64,000 nucleotides of DNA from the NCBI GenBank assembly GCA_910576385.1, contig CAJTIR010000008.1:1-64000 (forward strand), in the 5' to 3' direction. The DNA is from Lachnospiraceae bacterium (GTDB lineage: Bacteria; Bacillota; Clostridia; Lachnospirales; Lachnospiraceae). The position numbers and the translations under genes were made by a program. The notes below the pieces were generated by a model, which saw only the letters and a list, made by a program, of their open reading frames with translations, did not search any database and had not been told where the DNA came from. Positions 22,355 through 30,414 of this stretch are shown piece by piece (position 1 is the stretch's first letter; each line of letters begins with the position of its first letter).

Positions 22355-22432
22355 TTTCTACCTCAACTCTCTGTCTTATCTGGCTGTCTTTTTTCTTCCA
22401 GTGTCTTATATTTACCTCCCGAAAAGAGAAGC

Positions 22433-23287
22433 TTAGCGGCTGTCCCTGTTCCGTTTCCTCTGCAATTCACGCTCTAAAAGTTTGATGATAGTGTCCTCCA
22501 TCTGCTTCGGCGTTGTGCCTTTCGGGAAGTATTTCTTTAACCGCTCCATGCCGATTTTCACGGTTTCTTTCTGGTTTCCCTTTTCCTCGGTCATAATGGA
22601 AAATATCATATCCATATCAAGCCACCCGCTATGGCTCAAGGTTTTCATCCGCTGTGCCTGTGAGAGTGAGGGCGTTGCTTCCTCGCTCTCCATTGTGGCG
22701 AATAGGTCTTCCTGCTCTTCTTTCTTCAAAAAGGACAGTTCCACCGCAGGCGTGAGGGCGATTTTCCCCTCGTCCACCATCTGTAAAATCGGCGGTATCA
22801 GCTCCGTCAATCGGATAAAACGCTGCACGGTCATCCTGCCAACGCCGAAGCCCTGCGCCACTTTATCGTCTGTCCGCAACTTCGTCCCAACTTGTGACGA
22901 GGTTAAGTCTGTGCGGAAGCCCTGCCGCTTCATGGCTTCGGATTTCATCTTGTAGGCAAACGCCCGCTCCGATGGCAGGATATTTTCACGCTGTAAGTTG
23001 CTGTCTACAAGAGTGATAATGGCTCGGTCACGGTCTAAGGGCAGGACAAAAGCGGGGATTGTGTTTATCCCTGCAAGCTCCGAAGCACGGACACGCCGCT
23101 GTCCTGCAATGATCTCATATCCGTTCCCGTCCTCTTTCGGGCGTGTGATAATCGGCGTTACAATGCCAAACTCTTTGATACTCTCTGCTAATTCTGACAG
23201 CATTTCGTCCTCCACAACATGAAACGGGTTATCGGGAAACGGATATAAATCTGCGGTCTTTAATACCTTAAAATCCTGTTTCTTCAT
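22433..23287 (-). CDS. ParB/Spo0J-family protein of the nested element
   Basis: A 284-residue protein with the ParB nuclease-like N-domain (FPDNPFHV, GIVTPIITRPKED, YEIIAGQRRVRASELAG), the helix-turn-helix region (VAQGFGVGRMTVQRFIRLTELI) and a helical C-terminus. It is homologous to, but clearly different from, ParB at 37854-38789. No ParA partner is encoded beside it, so it may regulate transcription or act in element maintenance. It lies nine bases after the relaxase stop. Confidence 0.88.
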   Translation of the reverse strand: MKKQDFKVLKTADLYPFPDNPFHVVEDEMLSELAESIKEFGIVTPIITRPKEDGNGYEIIAGQRRVRASELAGINTIPAFVLPLDRDRAIITLVDSNLQRENILPSERAFAYKMKSEAMKRQGFRTDLTSSQVGTKLRTDDKVAQGFGVGRMTVQRFIRLTELIPPILQMVDEGKIALTPAVELSFLKKEEQEDLFATMESEEATPSLSQAQRMKTLSHSGWLDMDMIFSIMTEEKGNQKETVKIGMERLKKYFPKGTTPKQMEDTIIKLLERELQRKRNRDSR

Positions 23288-23295
23288 TCACATTC

Positions 23296-24261
23296 CTACC
23301 TTTCTTTCTCTCTATTCCGATTGCTTTTCTGCAATTCTTCTAATACTTCTGGCGGTATTTTTTTCAATAACTTTTCCATCTGCTGGTTGGTTTTCTGCAA
23401 TTCAAATATCCTCTGGTTGGCTTTCTGTACCTTTAATTCCTGCTCATACTTTTCATCACGCATACGCCCCGCATAGTCGGATTCCTGCCCAATTCTCTCT
23501 TTCAAGCTGTCGATATACGTCTGCTGTTTGCCGATTTCCTTAGAGAATTTCTCCACGTCTGGGAGCCACGCCGCAATCAGTTCCAGAGCCTTGTCACGCT
23601 TTTTCCCTGCGTTAAAGGCGTTGATGTCGGAGAGGGCAGACACGATTTCCTCATACTGTTTATCAAGCCTGCCGCCCAGTTTATAGAGCCATGTGGGGAT
23701 ATGCTTCCGTCTGGTTTCCATTGAAGATTGACCTCTCTCTAATTCGTTCCACCGTGCAGACATACGCTCATGATAGGCGGTCTGCCACTCGGATAAGGAT
23801 TTCTGGTTGCCTAAGATAGACTTCGCTGACAGCTTGTTGTCGGGCGTAAGCGGAACAAAACATAGGTGCATATGGGGTGTCCTCTCGTCCATGTGGACGA
23901 CTGCGGAGAGGATATTTTTCTTCCCCACACGCTCCGAAATGAAGTCAAGAGCCGTCTGGAAATATACTTTCTGTTCTTCGGGCGGTAACTGGTTCATAAA
24001 TTCTGGCGAAGCGGTCATGAGCGTTTCCACCATCATCACGCTGTCTTTCCTCACCTTGCAGCCCGCTTCGGCTACCATTCGGTTTATCTCTTTCTTGTAG
24101 GTGTAACGGGGCGGATTCACAAGATGGTAGTTATCTTTGGAGCGTCCCACGTCAATGTCTGGGTTGCTTTTATAGGCTTCTTTCTTCCGCTCGTTGTGGC
24201 GTTCGCAAGCAGCAACGCCGCCTGCCTTGCGTTTCTGGAAACGCAGGATTGCATAAGGCAT
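23296..24261 (-). CDS. MobV-family relaxase (Pre/Mob)
   Basis: A 321-residue mobilization protein. The N-terminus YAILRFQKRKAGGVAACERH and the metal-binding motif HMDERTPHMH (near residue 125, the HxDExxPHxH of MobV) identify the family. The C-terminal 120 residues form a coiled coil. It would nick an origin of transfer in the structured DNA directly upstream (24262-24674) and use another element's secretion channel, here possibly that of the surrounding ICE. It is shorter than plasmid Mob proteins (400-500 residues) but has the full catalytic part. Confidence 0.92.
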   Translation of the reverse strand: MPYAILRFQKRKAGGVAACERHNERKKEAYKSNPDIDVGRSKDNYHLVNPPRYTYKKEINRMVAEAGCKVRKDSVMMVETLMTASPEFMNQLPPEEQKVYFQTALDFISERVGKKNILSAVVHMDERTPHMHLCFVPLTPDNKLSAKSILGNQKSLSEWQTAYHERMSARWNELERGQSSMETRRKHIPTWLYKLGGRLDKQYEEIVSALSDINAFNAGKKRDKALELIAAWLPDVEKFSKEIGKQQTYIDSLKERIGQESDYAGRMRDEKYEQELKVQKANQRIFELQKTNQQMEKLLKKIPPEVLEELQKSNRNREKER

Positions 24262-24674
24262 AGTTCATCATCTTCCTTTCTTTCGGCGGGTAATCTCCCA
24301 AAAGGTGACGGTGGGTGACGGTGATGACGGTGTTTTTGGGATACCTCCACGGGAGCCGCCGACTGTCACCGCACATTCTTCCATCCGAAGCCGCAAGGCA
24401 GAGGATGGGCAGGGCGTAAGCCCTGCTTTAAGGGAGTCCAGAGGGAACGTCTGGCACACGACTTTGCAGGGCAAAGTGTAGTGTGTTACACCCTGTAAAC
24501 GCAGTCGGAAAAATCGGTAGATTTTTCTGACCGCAGGGGTGGCTTTACGAGCCGAAGAGGGCGAGTAATGCCCACGCCTGCACTTTGCGTTTACGGGGTG
24601 TTCTCCCGCAGGGCAGAACCGCCGATTTTACAAATATTTGCTATGACGGTGACAATGGAAGGGGGTATCCCAAT
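24262..24674. other. Structured non-coding region between MobV and RepA-like genes (candidate oriT/oriV)
   Basis: This 413-bp gap has no credible gene. It is bounded by two 36-nt inverted repeats (24313-24348 and 24661-24696) that match at about 30 positions and each contain GACGGTGA-type iterons. Between them are several perfect hairpins, for example CACTTTG/CAAAGTG, GCAGGGC/GCCCTGC and AAAAATC/GATTTTT. The MobV relaxase gene starts at one side and the RepA-like gene ends at the other. This is where an origin of transfer, an origin of replication, or both would be expected. Confidence 0.55.
24313..24348 (+). repeat. Iteron-containing inverted repeat, left copy
   Basis: It begins GGGTGACGGTGATGACGGTG and ends in TTGGGATACCTCC. 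The right copy at 24661-24696 is its inverse with about six differences. It lies 52 bp from the MobV start. Confidence 0.7.
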
Positions 24675-24696
24675 CTAACCGTCACCACCGTCACCC
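24661..24696 (-). repeat. Iteron-containing inverted repeat, right copy
   Basis: Read on the minus strand it begins GGGTGACGGTGGTGACGGTT and ends in TTGGGATACCCCC. It overlaps the 3' end of the RepA-like gene, encoding its final Gly-Asp-Gly-Gly-Asp-Gly residues and the stop codon. Confidence 0.7.
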
Positions 24697-25661
24697 GACT
24701 GCCTTGTGAGGGAAATCTCCCTGCACCCTTTCTTCCTGTGGTAGCCGTAACGGATATTGTTTTCGCTGAGGAAACTGGCGCGGTATTCGTTGAGCCGCTT
24801 CGTCATGATGTTGGGCGGCGTTCCCGTTTCCCCCATCTGTTCCAGAAGCTCCGTTGCCGTTCCAGTCCATTCCTCCCTGCCCTGCATGAAATCCACTAAC
24901 CGAAAGAGAATGTCTGGTATCGCTTCTTTGGCAAGCTGCTCCTGCTCCTTACGCTCCACAAGCTCCCAACTGCAATTACGGAAACGGAGCGTGAACTCCT
25001 GATAGGGCGTGTCCCTGCCCGTCACATACAGCTTGGCGGCATTGGACGCACGGCTTTCCTGTTCCAGAACAAAGGTTGCGTCCGCACTTCCTGTCAATCC
25101 CGTCGTGCCAGACACTTTGTTGAACACGTCGCTGTCATTCTGCTTTCGGATGTGGTGTACGACAATGACCGCCAGAGAGTGCCTGTCGGCAAAGTCTTTG
25201 ATAAGGGAAATATCCCCGTAATCACTGGCATAGGCGTTGTCTTTGGATGCGGTGCGGATTTTCTGCAAGGTATCAATCACAATGAGCCTGCTGTCGGGAT
25301 ATTCTTTCAGATAATCTTCTAACTGCACGATAAGACCGTCTGACAGCTTATCGCTTGCCACCGCAAAGTGAAGCCGCCCACTCGCTTCATCCGTCAAATG
25401 GAACAGCCTGTCCTGGATACGGCAGAATGTGTCCTCAAGGCAGAGGTAAAGCACATCGCCCTCCTGTGTCGGCATATCCCACAAAGAGATTCCCTGCGAC
25501 ACGCAGAGGCAGAGCTTTAACATGAGCCAGCTCTTGCCGATTTTCTGTGAGCCGCAGAACAGGGTTAAACCCGTGGGTATCAGACTGTCCACCACAAAGG
25601 ACGGTTTCTCAAGCGGCTCATAAAGGAGCGTGTCGGCGTTGACCGTCTGAAGCTTCTGCAT
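24675..25661 (-). CDS. RepA-like AAA ATPase (hexameric helicase-type)
   Basis: A 328-residue protein with an AAA_25/RepA fold: Walker A GSQKIGKSWL near residue 37, Walker B LIVIDTLQKI near 125, and the HHIRKQND sensor region near 165, followed by a winged-helix-like C-terminus. RepA-type hexamers unwind origins of small plasmids and mobilizable elements. The ATG follows AAAGGAGGAATCCC. Its stop lies in the iteron inverted repeat, consistent with acting at that site. Confidence 0.82.
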   Translation of the reverse strand: MQKLQTVNADTLLYEPLEKPSFVVDSLIPTGLTLFCGSQKIGKSWLMLKLCLCVSQGISLWDMPTQEGDVLYLCLEDTFCRIQDRLFHLTDEASGRLHFAVASDKLSDGLIVQLEDYLKEYPDSRLIVIDTLQKIRTASKDNAYASDYGDISLIKDFADRHSLAVIVVHHIRKQNDSDVFNKVSGTTGLTGSADATFVLEQESRASNAAKLYVTGRDTPYQEFTLRFRNCSWELVERKEQEQLAKEAIPDILFRLVDFMQGREEWTGTATELLEQMGETGTPPNIMTKRLNEYRASFLSENNIRYGYHRKKGCREISLTRQSGDGGDG

Positions 25662-25816
25662 GGGATTCCTCCTTTCGGGCGGTGTCTTTGGTTTTGTTGC
25701 ACATAAAAATAAACCTCCTTAAAAAGATTTACTCCCACGAAAAAAATGAGAGTATGTAATGCCGCCAGTCCCACGCCAATCAAGAGCAGATTTCTTTTTC
25801 GGGCGGTAACGGTCAC
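25580..25816 (-). CDS. Possible small single-pass membrane protein
   Basis: A 78-codon frame from GTG 25816, which overlaps the sigma-like gene stop as GTGA. Residues 8-30 (RNLLLIGVGLAALHTLIFF) form one hydrophobic helix. The last 27 codons overlap the RepA-like gene, so the true protein may be an N-terminal membrane piece with an incidental tail. No family is recognised. Confidence 0.4.
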   Translation of the reverse strand: MTVTARKRNLLLIGVGLAALHTLIFFVGVNLFKEVYFYVQQNQRHRPKGGIPCRSFRRSTPTRSFMSRLRNRPLWWTV

Positions 25817-26286
25817 GGTTGGAGATACTTCCTCATTTCTGCCTTAACCTTTTCCCTCGCAACTGAAACGGATTTCTGAATTGCGGAAGCGGTGCAATGC
25901 TCCATTTCGCCGATTTGGTAAAAGTTGAAATCATACTCGTAGTAGAGCAGGAAACGCCGCCTTTGTATCTCTGGCAGTCGGGCAACCGCTTTGTAAAACA
26001 GTTCGTTCCGTTCTTTTTCAATCATTCTTTCATCAAGCGTTTTAGGCACTCTTAACGCACGTCTGTAAAGCGTTTCATCCCATACCTCGTTAAATTCCCT
26101 GTGCCGCTGGTTCCATTGCTGCAAGTTCCTGTTCCTGCGCTCCATCTGCCGAAATTCAAAGAATAGCTGTTTTGATACTTCCAGTTCATGGTATTCCCCC
26201 TGCCCGTCCTTAAAGCTGATAAAATACCTTGCTCCGCTTTCCGTGGATTCCTCCCGAAGCGTATATGTCTTTGCCCCGTATGCCAT
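25813..26286 (-). CDS. Sigma-70-like regulator of the nested element (second)
   Basis: A 157-residue protein with a C-terminal sigma region-4-like helix-turn-helix: LPEIQRRRFLLYYEYDFNFY then QIGEMEHCTASAIQKSVSVARE. The first half is charged and lacks a clear region 2. Such proteins occur in pairs in MobV/serine-recombinase elements and are thought to control their transcription. It starts behind a terminator (26300-26337) that separates it from the other sigma-like gene. Confidence 0.75.
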   Translation of the reverse strand: MAYGAKTYTLREESTESGARYFISFKDGQGEYHELEVSKQLFFEFRQMERRNRNLQQWNQRHREFNEVWDETLYRRALRVPKTLDERMIEKERNELFYKAVARLPEIQRRRFLLYYEYDFNFYQIGEMEHCTASAIQKSVSVAREKVKAEMRKYLQP

Positions 26287-26299
26287 TTTCTTTCCTCCC

Positions 26300-26337
26300 G
26301 AAAAAAATTGAGTGAGAGGATTGCCCTCCCACCCAAT
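26300..26337 (-). terminator. Terminator between the two sigma-like genes
   Basis: A 13-bp stem (26307-26319 with 26325-26337, wobbles allowed) and a five-base loop are followed by TTTTTTTC on the minus strand. It ends only about 15 bases before the ATG of the downstream sigma-like gene, so expression of that gene and the RepA-like gene needs read-through or antitermination. Confidence 0.85.
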
Positions 26338-26352
26338 AGCCCGTGGGGATGC

Positions 26353-26796
26353 TTAAATTTCCCCGAAAGGATAAAAAATAGGCTTTAATTTTTTGCGGAG
26401 CCTTTCAAGGCGTTTATAGACCGCCCTTTCGGTAAGCCCTACCACCGCCGCAATCTCCCTTGTGGAATACCCCTGCATTTTCAGCAGGAGAATGAGCAGG
26501 GTATGCTTGTCCACCGTAAGCAATGCCTGATACAGTTTCTCGTCCTCAATCTCGTCCAGTAAGTCCTCAACGGTATTCGGCTCCGCCTGCTGTTCGGCAT
26601 CCGCCATTCCCTCAAGGTATTCCCCGAAGTCGCTCGTCCATCGGTAAAACCGCCTGTTGGAATTAAAGTCTACCCTGTCCTCAATACGGATTTGCTCAAT
26701 GACCGCTTCATCAACACCGCACTCCCGCAGCACCTTTTCCTCGGCTTCTTTCCAGATACACCATTTCCTGTCCTCACGTCCGTGGTTATATGCCAT
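26353..26796 (-). CDS. Sigma-70-like regulator of the nested element (first)
   Basis: A 147-residue protein whose C-terminus is a sigma region-4 helix-turn-helix (LLKMQGYSTREIAAVVGL then TERAVYKRLERLRKKL). The N-terminal part includes an acidic linker (TVEDLLDEIEDEKLY). It follows a 450-bp leader containing two further terminators and starts behind GGAGGAAATAAGAA. Likely a regulator rather than a full sigma factor. Confidence 0.75.
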   Translation of the reverse strand: MAYNHGREDRKWCIWKEAEEKVLRECGVDEAVIEQIRIEDRVDFNSNRRFYRWTSDFGEYLEGMADAEQQAEPNTVEDLLDEIEDEKLYQALLTVDKHTLLILLLKMQGYSTREIAAVVGLTERAVYKRLERLRKKLKPIFYPFGEI

Positions 26797-26909
26797 TTCT
26801 TATTTCCTCCAATCTGAATTTTTGAAAATGTAAAAAATCCTGATTGGAAAGGTGGCGAACGACAGCCAGCAGCGGAAACAGCCCTGCGGCACATTCCGAT
26901 AAAAAACGA

Positions 26910-26946
26910 CAAAAGAAAAACCGCAAAGGTTCTGTGACCTCTACGG
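26910..26946 (-). terminator. Leader terminator upstream of the sigma-like genes
   Basis: On the minus strand CCGTAGAGGT pairs with ACCTTTGCGG (ten pairs with wobbles, loop CACAGA) and is followed by TTTTTCTTTT. It lies 115 bp before the ATG of the sigma-like gene, the position of an attenuator. Confidence 0.82.
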
Positions 26947-27103
26947 TTATAGGAGATACATATTCTGTTAAGTGGAGATTCTACTTCTGGTTTCATGGTG
27001 AGAAGTAGCGTTGCATAAACAGGGATTTTTTTAACTGGCTTCCTGCCATTCCCCGATATGCTATGTATGGATAAATTCTGCGTTGCATGAGCAGATAGTT
27101 TAC

Positions 27104-27181
27104 TGCCCGAAAAAAGGACATAAAAAATCCCTCCAAACTTTAAAACAGGTCTGGAGAGTGTCTGTTAAGTCTTTTCGGGCA
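27104..27181 (-). promoter_or_regulatory. Nested hairpin leader, possible attenuator
   Basis: A perfect outer stem TGCCCGAAAA (27104-27113) / TTTTCGGGCA (27172-27181) encloses an inner stem around CTCCA/TGGAG which, on the minus strand, is followed by GGATTTTTT. The inner hairpin looks like an intrinsic terminator, and the outer stem could compete or stabilise it. With the terminator at 26910 this gives two stop signals in one untranslated leader. Confidence 0.55.
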
Positions 27182-27255
27182 TAGCAATACCGCCCACCAA
27201 TACACCGTTTTTTTATATGGTGGGCTTTCGCCTTCAAGCCTTATGAAACAAAACA

Positions 27256-27297
27256 GAGCCGACAAACTGTGATTCTATTTCACAAGTTCATCGGCTC
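27256..27297 (-). terminator. Terminator after the KTR and lantibiotic-immunity genes
   Basis: GAGCCGA/TCGGCTC with an extended imperfect inner stem, followed on the minus strand by TGTTTTGTTT. It lies six bases after the KTR gene stop and closes that transcription unit. A second hairpin, GCCCACCA/TGGTGGGC, is at 27192-27225. Confidence 0.78.
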
Positions 27298-27302
27298 CGC
27301 AT

Positions 27303-27476
27303 CTATGTGTCTGGCTCTGTGATGACAATAATCTGTAATTTCTTTGCGTTAATTAAAGTTTCTCGCTTGCACTTCGGACAGTAAAGAGGATAATTCATCA
27401 AAATAGTATCTTCCCTAAGTCTGTCACGAGTCTTATTGCCACAATTCGGGCAATATATCCAGTGTATTTCTCTCAT
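27303..27476 (-). CDS. Cysteine-rich KTR-domain protein
   Basis: A 57-residue zinc-ribbon protein. It reads YCPNCGNKTRDRLRED then NYPLYCPKCKRETLI, with two CPxC pairs 26 residues apart and the Lys-Thr-Arg that names the family. Such proteins accompany resistance modules on Tn916-type and other Firmicutes elements; function unknown. The start ATG 27476 is 22 bp downstream of the histidine kinase stop, and the unit ends at the terminator at 27256-27297. Confidence 0.85.
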   Translation of the reverse strand: MREIHWIYCPNCGNKTRDRLREDTILMNYPLYCPKCKRETLINAKKLQIIVITEPDT

Positions 27477-27497
27477 TGTATTTTCTTCCCTGCATTT

Positions 27498-28922
27498 TTA
27501 ATAAGTATGCCAAAATTTCACACAAGCTCCTCCAGATTGTGGATTTGATATTTCAACAGAGCCTCCTAGAAGGCCTGATAACTGCTTTACAATATATAAT
27601 CCTAATCCAGAATGAGAGCCTTTACTTGAACGTGCTTCATCTCCACGATAAAATCGTTCTAAAGCTTTATTTAAATCTTTTGAACTGAAGCCATCCCCAT
27701 TATCCAAAACAGCATAATAAATATATGTTTCATCAGCTTCAACATTTATCTCTATTCTCCCCGATACGGGAACATATTCTATACTATTGGAAATAACATT
27801 ATCTAAAATTCTTTCTAATTTGTTCTTATCAGTAAATATAGTGGCAGGGATATCAGAAGCCATTTTCAATGAAATACAAACCTTTTTATCTTTTGCCCGT
27901 AATTCGTATTCGGCTCTCTTTTTTTGCAACCATTCTTCCAAATTTATAGAATCTTTCTCTATATTTACATTTGGCAAAGTGAGTTCCGTTGTGTACTGCA
28001 TTTGATTAACCAATACTATGCTTTTTTCGGTATTTTCTTTTATTACAGAAAGATATTCTGTTTGCTCAACATCTATTTCTGTATCATCTATCAACGTTTC
28101 TGTATATGCTTTGATTATAGATAATGGAGATTTTAAGTCATGTGCCAGGGCTTGTACATTTTCTGTTCTCTCTTGTTCCATTTTCCATTGTGCGGATAAA
28201 GAGTTCTTGAGTGCATTTTGCATAGCCGAAAAAGATTCGCACAATGCACCAAGTTCATTATTTGCATGATAATCAAGTTCAAAATCAAGGTTACTATTCT
28301 TTATCTGTTCTGTACCCTTTGTGAGAATTTTCAAAGGTTTTATAACACTTTTAGCAAAATTCCTTGAAAATATAAGTGTAAATAAAACCATATATAAAAA
28401 TGGAGAGCAAATAATAAATACTAAGACCACAGGCATCCACGGATTTGCATTGTTTATCGTTGACATATCCAAAGAATATATGATTGAAACAGCACCGTCT
28501 ATGTTCCCGATATCAGTAATAATAGGAATAGTGTGAATATAATATTTGTCTTTTATAAATGTAGAATTTATCTTTTGGTACATCGTTTCTTTAGAATCAA
28601 AAATATCATTACTATATGTTCCGTATAGCTTTTTTCCATTTTTATCTGTAAATTGATAATAAATAGTATCTCCTGTAATCAGTTCACTTACATCCTCCTG
28701 TTGTAAAGAGCTTATACCTTTATCAGAATGGCTTCTTACATAATCTTCAACAAGAGGAATTTGACTTTCATAATAATCAGCAGGATAAATTTTCTCGCTA
28801 CTTATACCATACATAAATATTACTGCAACGAGAATATAAGTGACGAACGAGGCTAGTATGGTTGACAAGATAATCCATATAAGCGTTATTCGAAATTGTG
28901 ATACTAATGACCAATTTTTCAT
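27498..28922 (-). CDS. Sensor histidine kinase of the lantibiotic-immunity module (LanK-like)
   Basis: A 474-residue membrane kinase: transmembrane helix at about 12-40, an extracytoplasmic sensor of about 120 residues, a second helix near 165-190, a HAMP-like linker, the phosphoacceptor motif ALAHDLKSPLSIIKAY (His in H-box), and the N, G1 and G2 boxes (DNVISNSIEYV, LDNGDGFSSKDL, SHSGLGLYIVKQL). Together with the regulator just upstream and the LanFEG transporter it forms a peptide-sensing immunity unit. The whole block is AT-rich relative to the element backbone. Confidence 0.9.
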   Translation of the reverse strand: MKNWSLVSQFRITLIWIILSTILASFVTYILVAVIFMYGISSEKIYPADYYESQIPLVEDYVRSHSDKGISSLQQEDVSELITGDTIYYQFTDKNGKKLYGTYSNDIFDSKETMYQKINSTFIKDKYYIHTIPIITDIGNIDGAVSIIYSLDMSTINNANPWMPVVLVFIICSPFLYMVLFTLIFSRNFAKSVIKPLKILTKGTEQIKNSNLDFELDYHANNELGALCESFSAMQNALKNSLSAQWKMEQERTENVQALAHDLKSPLSIIKAYTETLIDDTEIDVEQTEYLSVIKENTEKSIVLVNQMQYTTELTLPNVNIEKDSINLEEWLQKKRAEYELRAKDKKVCISLKMASDIPATIFTDKNKLERILDNVISNSIEYVPVSGRIEINVEADETYIYYAVLDNGDGFSSKDLNKALERFYRGDEARSSKGSHSGLGLYIVKQLSGLLGGSVEISNPQSGGACVKFWHTY

Positions 28923-28931
28923 TTTGTCAAA

Positions 28932-29636
28932 TCACCTCTCTTTATTCCACTTATACCCAATTCCCCATACAGTAGAAATATACTGTGTGTCTGGGTCTAC
29001 TTCTGCAATTTTGCTTCTGATTCTTTTTATTCTTTCCACAACGGTAGTATTATCTCCAGTACCATCATATCCCCAAACTTGTTCATAAACTTGTTCTTTT
29101 GTAAAGACTTGTCCTGCATGGAGAGCAAGAAATTCTATTATCTCATATTCCGTTTTGGTTAATGGAATTTTCATATTACGTATATTTACGTTTTTGCCTA
29201 ATATATCCAAAACTAACTCGCCAAAATGAAATTTTGTACGTTTGTTTTCTGCATTTATAAATTGAGTACGTTCTTCACGACGTAAATTTGCCTCAATTCT
29301 TGCCATAAGTTCTCTAATTCCAAACGGTTTTGTAATATAATCATCTCCGCCAAGTGAAAAACCTTTGATTTTATCAATTTCGGATTGTCTGGCACTTAAA
29401 AACAAAATTGGACAAGGTACGCTATTCCTTATTGCCCGACACACTTCAAAACCATCTATTTTAGGCATCATAATATCAAGAATAATCAAATCTGGATTTT
29501 CCCTCGCCAACTCAATTCCTCTTTGCCCATCATAAGCTGTTAAAACTTCGTGTCCTTTTTTATTTAAATGTTTTTCCAATAATGACACCAAATCTGTTTC
29601 ATCATCAACAATCAAAATTTTGCTCAAGGCTATCAC
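28932..29636 (-). CDS. OmpR-family response regulator of the immunity module (LanR-like)
   Basis: A 234-residue regulator with receiver motifs DDE (near 10), LIILDIMMP (phosphoacceptor Asp near 53), and a Lys in DDYITKPFG, followed by an OmpR-type winged helix (TKTEYEIIEFLALHAGQVF, VWGYDGTGDNTTVVERIKRIR). The start may be GTG 29636 or a TTG four codons later. It likely activates the adjacent transporter genes in response to antimicrobial peptides. Confidence 0.9.
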   Translation of the reverse strand: MIALSKILIVDDETDLVSLLEKHLNKKGHEVLTAYDGQRGIELARENPDLIILDIMMPKIDGFEVCRAIRNSVPCPILFLSARQSEIDKIKGFSLGGDDYITKPFGIRELMARIEANLRREERTQFINAENKRTKFHFGELVLDILGKNVNIRNMKIPLTKTEYEIIEFLALHAGQVFTKEQVYEQVWGYDGTGDNTTVVERIKRIRSKIAEVDPDTQYISTVWGIGYKWNKER

Positions 29637-29652
29637 TCACTTTCATCAGAAT

Positions 29653-30414
29653 TTATTCTACATTTTTCCGCCCTTCCCATTTTTCAAACCAAATAATCCC
29701 GAACAGCAAAAACAGGATACTCAGTACAAGGCTCAATGATATGCATAGAATAAATTGTATAATAATTTTATTCGCTATCATTTGGGAAGATGGTGCTAGC
29801 AGTGCTAATGGAAACATTGACATTTTTACTGGATAAGTCCACGGTAAGAAATACCATATATTATTTCCTAAATTAGTTGTTCCCATTAACACTGCAACCA
29901 AAATTCCCAAAATACCAACCCCAACAGATGCTCCGATTCCAAAAGCAAAGCTAATCCACAAATGAATTGCTAAAATTGGAAGTGTTCCTATCAAGGATAA
30001 TAATGAAGCCGTCAAAAATAATGGCGTATTAAATCCTTGCGGCAACACAATGCTTAATCCTATACAGATAATTAGTGTAGTTAAAGCGTAGCTTATTGTC
30101 AAGGATACTACTGAAAACACAAATTTACCAACATAAATTTTTCTCCTTGGTATTCCTGTACTTAATACGCCATTAAAATTTCCTGCAAGTTCTTCTTCCT
30201 GAACATAAAACCCCGTTAAAATACCTGTTTCTATTGGAATCAATATAGCGGAACATATAATAAAATATGTTTGATATATCGTATCAATGGCTATACTGTT
30301 TCGGTTTGCTAAGTAAATTATAATACAAGCCGACATAAAAATCGGTAAAAAGAAAATAAGCCAACGTATTAATGTATGTCTGGTTTTTAACCATTCGGAA
30401 GATAATAACTTCAT
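29653..30414 (-). CDS. Lantibiotic-immunity ABC permease (MutG/LanG-like)
   Basis: A 253-residue membrane protein with about six hydrophobic segments. The start LLSSEWLKTRHTLIRWLIFF is characteristic of the MutG/LanG permease family. The ATG overlaps the previous stop as TAATG with GAAAGGAG upstream. With LanE- and LanF-like proteins it would form an exporter that removes lantibiotic from the membrane. Confidence 0.82.
   Translation of the reverse strand: MKLLSSEWLKTRHTLIRWLIFFLPIFMSACIIIYLANRNSIAIDTIYQTYFIICSAILIPIETGILTGFYVQEEELAGNFNGVLSTGIPRRKIYVGKFVFSVVSLTISYALTTLIICIGLSIVLPQGFNTPLFLTASLLSLIGTLPILAIHLWISFAFGIGASVGVGILGILVAVLMGTTNLGNNIWYFLPWTYPVKMSMFPLALLAPSSQMIANKIIIQFILCISLSLVLSILFLLFGIIWFEKWEGRKNVE

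Noticed and set aside
24117-24474. Short overlapping frames in the MobV-upstream region
   Set aside because: They overlap inverted repeats and hairpins, use repetitive sequence, and lack start signals. The region is better read as a non-coding origin.
25727-25752. Hairpin ACTCTCA/TGGGAGT as a terminator before the RepA-like gene
   Set aside because: The stem is short with wobbles and the following T-run is weak (ATCTTTTT). It also lies inside the possible membrane-protein frame.
26670-26996. 108-codon frame upstream of the first sigma-like gene
   Set aside because: It runs through the terminator at 26910 and into the sigma-like gene in another frame, and its composition is not protein-like. 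Only its first codons could be a leader peptide.
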